Assembly (NCBI RefSeq): GCF_029814175.1
Contig: NZ_CP122312.1
Span: 1,860,001 to 1,924,000, forward strand
DNA: 64,000 nucleotides
Origin: Halospeciosus flavus
Lineage (GTDB): Archaea > Halobacteriota > Halobacteria > Halobacteriales > Halobacteriaceae
Reading direction: 5' to 3'
Under the pieces are notes generated by a model. It was not told where the DNA came from and ran no database searches. It worked only from the letters and a program-made list of their open reading frames with translations. How positions within the stretch are numbered: position 1 is the stretch's first letter; each line of letters starts with the position of its first letter. Of this stretch, positions 26,075 through 35,445 are shown piece by piece. The position numbers and the translations under genes are program-made.

Positions 26075-27028
26075 ATGGCAGACGAACCGAGCGCGGACGT
26101 CCAGGCGCTCCTCGCCCAACTCGACGCGATAGACGGCCCGGAACTCCACGAACTCGACCCGCAGGAGGCCCGCGAACTCGACGCACTCCGGCCGGACAGC
26201 GACCCCGACGCGGCGGTCGGTACGGTCACGGACCGGACGATTCCCGGCCCGGCGGGTGCGCTCCCGATTCGCGTGTACACGCCCACGAGCGAGGGACCAC
26301 ACCCCGTCGTCGTCTTCTTCCACGGGGGTGGCTTCGTCATCGGTGACCTCGACAGCCACGACGCGCCGTGTCGAATCCTCGCGGACGCCGCCGACGCGGT
26401 CGTCGTCTCGGTCGACTACCGTCTCGCACCCGAACACCCCTTCCCCGCACCCGTCGAGGATGCCTACGCCGCCACCGAGTGGGTGGCCGACAACGCCGAC
26501 GCACTCGACGCCGACGTGGACGCGACCCGCCTCGCCGTCGCCGGCGACTCCGCGGGCGGCAACCTCGCGGCCGTCGTCGCGATGGCGGCCCGCGACCGGG
26601 ACGGACCCGCCATCGGTCACCAGGCGCTCTTCTACCCCGTCGTCGACTTCCGCAGAGACGCGACGTACCCCTCGATAGCGGAGAACGCCGAGGGGTACTT
26701 CCTCACCGCCGCGGACATGGACTACTTCGAGGGCCACTACGTCGACTCGTGGGTCCACGCGAGCAACCCCTACCTCTCGCCGCTCCTCGCGTCGGACCAC
26801 ACCGATCTCCCGCCCGCGAGCGTCGTGACCTGCGGGTTCGACCCGCTCCGCGACGAGGGTGCGGCCTACGCCGACGCGCTCGCCGACGCCGGCACGCCCG
26901 TCGCACACCACCACTTCGACGACCTCGTCCACGGCGTCGTCAACATGGTCGCCGAACCGATGGACGTCGCCGGCGGACACGACGTGCTCGACACGGTCGC
27001 CGCCGACCTCCGGGACGCCCTCCACTGA
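26075..27028 (+). CDS. Alpha/beta hydrolase, HSL-type esterase (copy 1)
   Basis: 317 residues. HGGGF oxyanion motif (about residue 85), nucleophile Ser in GDSAGG (about 155), Asp in '[10 protein letters not shown]' and His in '[11 protein letters not shown]' near the C-terminus complete the hormone-sensitive lipase (family IV) triad. It hydrolyses short acyl esters. A paralogue lies at 33657. The ATG at 26075 follows a CTTTTTGGG element. The stop is 7 nt before the second palindrome copy. Confidence 0.92.
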   Translation: MADEPSADVQALLAQLDAIDGPELHELDPQEARELDALRPDSDPDAAVGTVTDRTIPGPAGALPIRVYTPTSEGPHPVVVFFHGGGFVIGDLDSHDAPCRILADAADAVVVSVDYRLAPEHPFPAPVEDAYAATEWVADNADALDADVDATRLAVAGDSAGGNLAAVVAMAARDRDGPAIGHQALFYPVVDFRRDATYPSIAENAEGYFLTAADMDYFEGHYVDSWVHASNPYLSPLLASDHTDLPPASVVTCGFDPLRDEGAAYADALADAGTPVAHHHFDDLVHGVVNMVAEPMDVAGGHDVLDTVAADLRDALH

Positions 27029-27035
27029 CGCGACT

Positions 27036-27065
27036 CAGTTGAACAGTTGTACAATCGTTCAACTG
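27036..27065. repeat. 30-bp palindromic repeat, copy 2
   Basis: Same sequence and orientation as copy 1, including the 4 bases before the 32-bp core. The minus-strand gene reads into it: the TGA stop of the 27059-27658 gene is formed by bases 27059-27061 inside the repeat. It therefore lies between, and overlaps, convergent 3' ends. Confidence 0.95.
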
Positions 27066-27658
27066 TCTTCGACCGGCCCAGTGTCGCCGTCGGTGTCGGC
27101 CTCGCGGAGCGCGTCGGCGAGACGCGACCCGTCGGGGACGGCCTGGCGGAACGCGGCCGACCCGAGTTCGACGTCGCCGTTGACCGAGAGGAACCCCAGG
27201 CGCTCGGGGTCGTCGAGGTTCGTGAGGAAGGCGACTTTCCTCGCGGCGGGGACGCCGTCGACGTCGGCCGACGGGTCGACGGAGGCGTAGAGCGAGGCGT
27301 GTTCGGCGACGTGTTCGACGCACTTCGTCGTGGGCGCGAACAGGAGGAGGAAGTAGGCGCCCGGGCCGTCGCGGGCGAGTTTCGTCCGGAGCGAGTGGGC
27401 GTCGTCCTGGTAGAAGTAGCGCTCCATCTTGCGGTACTGCCGGAGAATCTCGTTCGCGCCGGTGACGTGGCGGATGGCCGCGTCGGCCTTCAACTCGACG
27501 AGGTAGTCGACCGGGGCGGGCGAGCGGACGCGCGCGTACACGTCGACCGACCCACGGTTGCCGTAGTGGTCGTACGGCTCTTCGAGGTGGACGGTCGCCC
27601 GCTCGTAGGCGGCGTCGAAGTGTTCGACGACGGGCGTCGCCAGGTCGTCCTCGCGCAC
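27059..27658 (-). CDS. PD-(D/E)XK nuclease-like protein, unknown function
   Basis: 199 residues from GTG 27658, which lies about 24 nt after a CCTTTGTG element. 'GSVDVYARV...VDYLVELKADAAIRHV' shows the D-x(n)-ExK arrangement of PD-(D/E)XK nucleases (Asp near 35, ELK near 50), followed by a helix 'GANEILRQYRKMERYFY'. The rest is an alpha/beta domain. Activity and role are inferred from this motif only. The stop codon comes from the palindrome repeat. Confidence 0.6.
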   Translation of the reverse strand: MREDDLATPVVEHFDAAYERATVHLEEPYDHYGNRGSVDVYARVRSPAPVDYLVELKADAAIRHVTGANEILRQYRKMERYFYQDDAHSLRTKLARDGPGAYFLLLFAPTTKCVEHVAEHASLYASVDPSADVDGVPAARKVAFLTNLDDPERLGFLSVNGDVELGSAAFRQAVPDGSRLADALREADTDGDTGPVEDS

Positions 27659-27968
27659 GTATCGAGAGGGGGCGTCGGCGCACAAAGGCGTCGCGGTCCG
27701 GTCGCGACCCCGCCGCGGTCCGGCCGTCACCGGGTCGCGGTCCGGTCGTGGTCCGGTCGCCGCCCACCACCGTCCGACGTCGAAACGATCGGACGAGACG
27801 CCTCGATAAATCGTCTCGCACTATCTGCGTCGTTCGTGAAACGTCCCCGGTCCGTCCGTGAAACGTGTCTCGACCCGTGAAAGGTGCTTAATCCCGGCGA
27901 AAGCGAGGCAACGCTCTCCCCGTTATATGGGGGCTCCGCCCCTCCAGTCGAGTGCGAGGTGCCCCCTG
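27659..27968. other. 310-bp non-coding region with repeated half-sites
   Basis: No gene seen. It contains the inverted pair CGAGACG...CGTCTCG around a GATAAAT sequence (about 27793-27819), three GTGAAACGT-type direct repeats (27836-27885), and a GTTATATGGGGGC segment near 27920 that could be the TATA box of the following + gene. Confidence 0.6.
27836..27885 (+). repeat. Three GTGAAACGT-type direct repeats
   Basis: GTGAAACGT at 27836 and 27858 and GTGAAAGGT at 27877, spaced 22 and 19 nt (about two helical turns). They lie 85-130 nt before the ATG at 27969, an operator-like arrangement. Confidence 0.6.
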
Positions 27969-28214
27969 ATGTCCACGTCCACCCACCTTCCCACGTCCCC
28001 GGAGGAGTTGTCCGCCGAGAGCCACGACGTCGCCGCGTTCGTCGCCCGCCCACTGCGTGCCCTCGGGTTCTGGACGGCCGTCGTCCTCCCGTTCCTCACG
28101 GTCGTCCTCCTGACCCTCGGCGTCCTGACCATCCCGCTGACGCTCGCCGCCCTCCTGCTCGTCGAACCCGCCGCGCTGGTCGCCGGCCGCGACTACGGAC
28201 GCGACGACGAGTGA
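27969..28214 (+). CDS. Small membrane protein, 81 aa
   Basis: A polar 25-residue N-terminus is followed by one or two hydrophobic segments (ALGFWTAVVLPFLTVVLLTLGVLTIPLTLAALLLVEPAAL overall, about residues 31-70). A short charged tail GRDYGRDDE ends it. Function unknown. Its long upstream region with repeated half-sites suggests regulated expression. Confidence 0.6.
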   Translation: MSTSTHLPTSPEELSAESHDVAAFVARPLRALGFWTAVVLPFLTVVLLTLGVLTIPLTLAALLLVEPAALVAGRDYGRDDE

Positions 28215-28274
28215 GCCGTCGTTCGAAATTGCGTCAGTACGTACCTTTTCGGTCGCCTGACTCGCACGTCCAGT

Positions 28275-30533
<2,259 letters not shown>

Positions 30534-30557
30534 GAGAACGGAGGCGGAGAGCGTGCG

Positions 30558-32006
30558 CTACTCCGCCGAACTGAGCGGCGAACTGATGTCTTCGAGCGCC
30601 TCCTGCTCGGCGTCGACGCCGAACTTCCAGCCGACGACGGCGGCGACGAGCATGAGCGCGGCGGCGAAGACGTAACCGGCGAACAGCATCGTCCGAGAGC
30701 CGGTTCCGATGATCCGGCCGAAGATGGCGGGGGCGACGACGCCGCCGACGCCCGTCCCGATGGCGTAGAAGACGGCGATGGCCTGGGCGCGCGTCTCCAG
30801 CGGGAACACCTCGCTCGCGGTGAGGTAGGCTGAACTCGCGGCCGGCGAGGCGAAGAAGAAGATGACCGACCAGAGGACGGTCATCGCGACGGCTGAGAGC
30901 AGGTGGTTGATGAACAGGAAGCCGGTGACCGTGAGGAGGATTCCCGAGATGCCGTACGTCGCGGCGATCATCGGACGGCGGCCGACGGTGTCGAACCACC
31001 GACCGAGCAGGACGGCGCCGACGAAGTTACCGGCCGCGAACGGGATGAGGTAGAGACCCGTCTCGCCCGAGGGAATCCCGTAGTACTGCTTCAGGATGAG
31101 ACCGTAGGTGAAGAAGATAGCGTTGTAGAGGAACGCCTGCGTGACGATGAGCGTGAAGCAGAGCACCGCCCGCCGAGGGTACTCGCGGAACATCGTCCGG
31201 GCGATGGTCCGCAGCGGGATGCTCCCGATGGGGGCGATGGAGATGGCCTTCTCGTCGGCCGGTTCTTCGAGGTCGACGCCGGTCTGCTCTTCGACCTCGG
31301 CCTCGATGTTCGAGACGATTTCCTCGGCCTCCTCCTCGCGCCCGTGGACCATCAGCCAGCGGGGGCTCTCCGGGACGAAGCGCCGGAGGAAGAGGACGAA
31401 CAGGGCGAGGACGGCGCCCGTCGCGAAGACGAGTCGCCACCCCATCCCCTGGAACGCCGAGGTGAGGAACTGCTTGTTGAGGAAGAAGACGGTCATCGCG
31501 GAGGCGAGCGCCGCGCCGATCCAGTAGCTCCCGCTGATGGCGAGGTCGGCGTGGCCGCGCGCCCGGGCCGGGATGAGTTCGTCGATGGCGGAGTAGATGG
31601 CGGAGTACTCGCCGCCGATGCCCATCCCGGTGATGAGCCGGAAGAACGCGAAGCTCCAGAAGCTCCACGACAGCGCGGTCAACCCGACGCCGAGGAAGTA
31701 GAGCGTGAGGGTCGCGAAGAACAACTTCTTGCGACCGTATTTGTCGGTGAGCCGACCGAACACGAGCGCGCCGGCGACGGCCCCGACCAGGTAGACGGAG
31801 GCGGCGAGACCGACCTGCCCGCTCGTGAGGCCGAGCGTCGAGGGTTCGGTCAGCGCCGCGGCGAGCGCGCCGACGAGGGTCACTTCCATCCCGTCGAGCA
31901 GCCACGTCACGCCCAGCGCGAGGATGACCTTCCAGTGCCAGCGCGACCACGGCAGTCGGTCCATGCGCGCGGGGATCTTCGTCTCGTAGACGTCGTCGCC
32001 GCTCAT
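30558..32006 (-). CDS. MFS transporter, sugar/metabolite:H+ symporter type
   Basis: 482 residues with 12 predicted membrane helices. The A-like motif 'GRLTDKYGRKKLF' after helix 2 and its equivalent 'GRWFDTVGRRPM' after helix 8 mark the MFS fold; 'PESPRWLMVHGREEEAEEI' before the central loop is typical of the sugar porter/metabolite-H+ branch. 'GMGIGGEYSAIYSAIDELIPARARG' is typical of the AAHS/MHS-type. The substrate is not known. Convergent with maeB. Confidence 0.9.
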   Translation of the reverse strand: MSGDDVYETKIPARMDRLPWSRWHWKVILALGVTWLLDGMEVTLVGALAAALTEPSTLGLTSGQVGLAASVYLVGAVAGALVFGRLTDKYGRKKLFFATLTLYFLGVGLTALSWSFWSFAFFRLITGMGIGGEYSAIYSAIDELIPARARGHADLAISGSYWIGAALASAMTVFFLNKQFLTSAFQGMGWRLVFATGAVLALFVLFLRRFVPESPRWLMVHGREEEAEEIVSNIEAEVEEQTGVDLEEPADEKAISIAPIGSIPLRTIARTMFREYPRRAVLCFTLIVTQAFLYNAIFFTYGLILKQYYGIPSGETGLYLIPFAAGNFVGAVLLGRWFDTVGRRPMIAATYGISGILLTVTGFLFINHLLSAVAMTVLWSVIFFFASPAASSAYLTASEVFPLETRAQAIAVFYAIGTGVGGVVAPAIFGRIIGTGSRTMLFAGYVFAAALMLVAAVVGWKFGVDAEQEALEDISSPLSSAE

Positions 32007-32150
32007 AACGCCACCACACCACCTGGCGAGACAACTTTCGAGTTACGACACATCGTATCAGGGTTGAGAATACTCCCCGTAATGAATGAATTGTTTTACA
32101 ACGGCTGTTGTGAGAAAATCACACGGGAACAGGCCACGAGGACGACCGGG

Positions 32151-33416
32151 CTACGTCACGCTGCCGTCGTGGGGTTCGACCGACTCGTAGGCGCGCGACG
32201 TCGCGACGTCGTGGAGTGCCTCGACGACGTCGTAGACGTCCTCGAATCCGGTGTAGATCGGGGCCGGGCAGATTCGGACGACGTTCGGCGGGCGGAAGTC
32301 ACCGACGACGCCTCGCTCGGAGAGCGCCTCGGTGATCCGATAGGCTTCGGGGTGCTCGACGGCGACGTGGCCGCCGCGGCGGTCGGGGTCGCGGGGCGTG
32401 CCGACGGCGAAGTCGTCGTCGAGTCGGTCCTCGACGAGCGTGACGAGGTAGTCGGTGAGGGCGAGCGACTTCTCCCGAATCGCCTCGATACTGGCCTCGT
32501 GGACGACGTCGAGACTCCCCTCCAACGGCGCAGCCGCGAGAATTGGAACGGTGCCGATCTGCCACGCACCGGCCGACGCGGCGGGCGTGTAGGTGTCTCG
32601 GAGTTCGAACTGCGTCTCCTTCTCGTGGCCCCACCACCCGGCGAGTGCGGGCGTCCGCTCGTGGTGGCGCTCGTGGACGTAGAGACCAGCGATCGCCCCG
32701 GGACCGGCGTTCAGGTACTTGTAGCTACACCAGACCGCGAAGTCCACGCCGAGTTCGTGGAGGTCGTGCGGGACGACGCCGACCGAGTGTGCGAGGTCGA
32801 ACCCGACGAAGGCGTCGTGGGCGTGGGCCGCCGCGGTGACGTGTTCGAGGTCGATGAGTTGACCGCTCCGGTAGAGCACCGACGGGAGGAAGACGAGGTC
32901 GACGTCGTCGGTGAGCGCCGCTTCGACCGCGGCCTCGTCGATGGTCCGGCCGTCCTCGCTCTCGACGACGACGGTGTGGTCGTCCGGGTCGTAGCCGCGG
33001 TTCCGGAGTTGTGCGCGGACGGCGTAGGTGTCCGTGGGGAAGTTGAGTTCGTCGAGCAGGATTAGGGGGTCGTCGAGTCGGTCGAGGAACGTCCCGACGA
33101 GCGTGTGGATGTTGACGGTCGTGCTGTTGGCGGCGACGACCTCGTGTTCCCGCGCACCGACGAGAGGGGCGAGACGCTCCCCGAGGAACTCGCCGTAGTG
33201 GAACCACGGCGGGTCGCCGTCGGTCCACCCGCGGATACCGAGCGTGCGCCACTCCTCGACGACGCGGTCGAGCGCCCGTTCGGCGTCGGTCGAGATGGGA
33301 CCGAGGGAGTTGCCGTCGACGTAGTAGTCGTCGGGGATGTCGAATCGGTCGCGAAACTCCCGGAGTGGGTCGGCGGCGTCGCGTTCGCGTGAACCCTCGC
33401 GTGTCGTGTCGGGCAT
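32151..33416 (-). CDS. kynU: Kynureninase
   Basis: 421 residues, PLP fold type I. The family signature 'DFAVWCSYKYLNAGPGAIAGLYVHERH' contains the Schiff-base Lys. The opening '.YVDGNSLGPISTDAERALDRVVEEW' and 'GWWGHEKETQFELRDTYTPAASAGAWQIGTVPILAAAPLEGSL' are kynureninase-specific. It cleaves kynurenine to anthranilate and alanine. No tryptophan dioxygenase or formamidase gene is in the window. Next to the MFS transporter on the same strand (144 nt away), which could import a related substrate; that link is only inference. Confidence 0.94.
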   Translation of the reverse strand: MPDTTREGSRERDAADPLREFRDRFDIPDDYYVDGNSLGPISTDAERALDRVVEEWRTLGIRGWTDGDPPWFHYGEFLGERLAPLVGAREHEVVAANSTTVNIHTLVGTFLDRLDDPLILLDELNFPTDTYAVRAQLRNRGYDPDDHTVVVESEDGRTIDEAAVEAALTDDVDLVFLPSVLYRSGQLIDLEHVTAAAHAHDAFVGFDLAHSVGVVPHDLHELGVDFAVWCSYKYLNAGPGAIAGLYVHERHHERTPALAGWWGHEKETQFELRDTYTPAASAGAWQIGTVPILAAAPLEGSLDVVHEASIEAIREKSLALTDYLVTLVEDRLDDDFAVGTPRDPDRRGGHVAVEHPEAYRITEALSERGVVGDFRPPNVVRICPAPIYTGFEDVYDVVEALHDVATSRAYESVEPHDGSVT

Positions 33417-33494
33417 CGGTGAGTCTTGGCGGGCGGACTACATACTGTGTGTGGAAGGGGAGGGTCTAAGTGACAGCTGCCCGAACAGACTAGT

Positions 33495-33608
33495 GTGAGC
33501 TTCAGACGCACGCTCGAGGTTCTCGTCGTACTGTTCGCCGTCGCGATGGCGGTCCACTACGCACTGTTCGGACGACTCCCGGTCGGGAAGCCCGCACTCC
33601 TCGACTGA
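33495..33608 (+). CDS. Very small membrane protein, 37 aa
   Basis: GTG start; a charged N-terminus SFRRTLE, then one hydrophobic helix (about residues 9-24) and a Leu/Pro tail. Located between divergent kynU and the esterase, 48 nt ahead of the esterase. Function unknown; only modestly supported. Confidence 0.4.
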   Translation: MSFRRTLEVLVVLFAVAMAVHYALFGRLPVGKPALLD

Positions 33609-33656
33609 GTCTCCCGCTCCGCGTAGCTATTTGTCGGCCGCCGTCATCCCGCCGGT

Positions 33657-34589
33657 ATGACCGAACTCGACCCCGACGTCGCCGCCGTCGTCGATGAACT
33701 CGACCGACTGGGGATTCCGGAGTGGCACGCGATGAGCGTCGAGAGCGCCCGCCGCGTCGAAGACGAGGTGTTCTCGGCCGAGGACGTCCGCGAGGTCTCG
33801 CTCGTCCGGGACCTCGCGTTCGACGGCCCCGACGGCGAGGTTCCCGTCCGGGTGTACCGCGACGTCGACGCGCCCGCACCCGTCCTCGTCTTCTACCACG
33901 GGGGCGGGTGGACCCTCGGCACGCTCGACTCGGTGGGCGCCATCTGCCGGGAACTCGCCACTCGCTCGGGGTGTGTCGTCGTCTCGATCGACTACCGACT
34001 CGCGCCCGAACACCCCTTCCCCGCGCCGCTCGACGACGCCTACGCCGCGCTGGAGTGGGTGGCCGACAACGCCGCCGCGCTCGGTGGGACGGACGTCCTC
34101 GCCGTCGGCGGGACGAGCGCGGGCGGGAACCTCGACGCCGCGGTCGCGCTCCGTGCCCGCGACGCGGACGGTCCCGACGTCGACCACCAGACACTGCTCT
34201 ACCCCATCACCGACCACGCCTTCGACACCGACTCCTACCGGGAGAACGCCGACGGGCCGCTCCTCACCCGCGCGGACATGACGTGGTTCTGGGAGCAGTA
34301 CCTCCGGAGTCCCGTCGACGCCGCGAACCCCTACGCGAGCGTGGTGCGCGCCCCCGACCTCTCGGGACTCCCCGAGGCGACCGTCGTCACCGCGGGGTTC
34401 GACCCGCTCCGCGACGACGGCCGTGCGTACGCCGAGCGCCTCGACGACGCCGGTACGCCCGTCGAACACCACCACTATCCGTCGATGGCCCACGGCTTCC
34501 TGAGCCTCACCGACGAGGTGGCACGGGCGGACGAGGCGATGGAACGTGTCGCGGCACGGCTTCCGAGCGGGCGAGCAGGCAGAGAGTAG
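33657..34589 (+). CDS. Alpha/beta hydrolase, HSL-type esterase (copy 2)
   Basis: 310 residues. HGGGW oxyanion motif, nucleophile Ser in GGTSAGG, Asp in 'AGFDPLRDDG', His in 'YPSMAHGFLSL'. It is clearly a paralogue of the protein at 26075: similar segments include '[13 protein letters not shown].(D/E)DAYAA' and 'PLLTRADM'-like stretches. Here the nucleophile elbow is G-T-S-A-G rather than G-D-S-A-G, so substrate range may differ. The ATG follows a CTATTTG element 25 nt upstream. Confidence 0.92.
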   Translation: MTELDPDVAAVVDELDRLGIPEWHAMSVESARRVEDEVFSAEDVREVSLVRDLAFDGPDGEVPVRVYRDVDAPAPVLVFYHGGGWTLGTLDSVGAICRELATRSGCVVVSIDYRLAPEHPFPAPLDDAYAALEWVADNAAALGGTDVLAVGGTSAGGNLDAAVALRARDADGPDVDHQTLLYPITDHAFDTDSYRENADGPLLTRADMTWFWEQYLRSPVDAANPYASVVRAPDLSGLPEATVVTAGFDPLRDDGRAYAERLDDAGTPVEHHHYPSMAHGFLSLTDEVARADEAMERVAARLPSGRAGRE

Positions 34590-34632
34590 CGGCGAGACGG
34601 AGTCCGCTATCCCTCGACTCGCTTCCCTCGTC

Positions 34633-35343
34633 TCACCACCGCCGGACGACCACCGTGAGACGCGTCGTCCCCGCGGGCGCCACGACGCGGACGTCGAACG
34701 CGGCGGCGAGGACGTGCGTCTGTCCGGCCCGGTTCTGGACGACGACGCCGTCGATAGCCTGACACCCACCGAAGCGCCGGCCCTCGCCGCGCGGGCAGTG
34801 TGCTCGACGCCACGCGACCGCGGTCGACTCGTTGCGCTCGACCCGGATGGCCGTTCCGTCGTCCAGCGAGGCGGTCCGAAGTCCGTCGAGGTGTGGGTCG
34901 AGTGCCGTCCGGAACGCGTCGACGCGTTCGAAGAGCGCGAACGGCGTCAGCGCACCGAGGCAGCGCTGCTCGCAGAGCACGGCGTAGCCGAGACGGCGCC
35001 GGCCGGCCCGGGAGCGGTCGGTCAGGCGAGCGACGACGCGACGGTGTTTCTCTGAGAGACCCGTACGCGCCCGTTCGACGGTCCCTTCACGGGTGACCGG
35101 CGGCGAGGCGTGTGCGTCCGCGAAGTAGTCGGCGACGCGCCCGGCGGCGGCCCGGTCGGCGACACTCACCGGTGGTTCGCGCACGTCGTAACGGACGCCG
35201 TCGCCGTCGGTCCGGAGCGTCACGACGACGTCGGGGAGGACCTCGTACTGCTGGCGGACGTCGGGTGCGTACCACGCGTCGGCGTCGCCGGGTGGGACCG
35301 GCGGGGGAATCGCCGGCGGCTCGGCGACGGGGGAGTCGGACAT
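34633..35343 (-). CDS. Hypothetical protein, 236 aa
   Basis: From ATG 35343. Pro-rich N-terminus (PPAIPPPVPPGDAD), then a domain with 'YEVLPDVVVTLRTDGDGVRYDVREPPVSVADR' strands and a helical middle containing three cysteines, and an Arg-rich end. TTTAAC sits about 24-30 nt upstream, consistent with a promoter. I do not recognise the family. Its start is divergent from the large repeat protein. Confidence 0.65.
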   Translation of the reverse strand: MSDSPVAEPPAIPPPVPPGDADAWYAPDVRQQYEVLPDVVVTLRTDGDGVRYDVREPPVSVADRAAAGRVADYFADAHASPPVTREGTVERARTGLSEKHRRVVARLTDRSRAGRRRLGYAVLCEQRCLGALTPFALFERVDAFRTALDPHLDGLRTASLDDGTAIRVERNESTAVAWRRAHCPRGEGRRFGGCQAIDGVVVQNRAGQTHVLAAAFDVRVVAPAGTTRLTVVVRRW

Positions 35344-35445
35344 TACACCGACTGCTTCGCAATCGTAGTTAAACACTCGGCGCGAGTCAGCCGTCGATTC
35401 AGACGGCCGTTGGACTTTCGGGGGGTTGTTTCGAACACACACACG

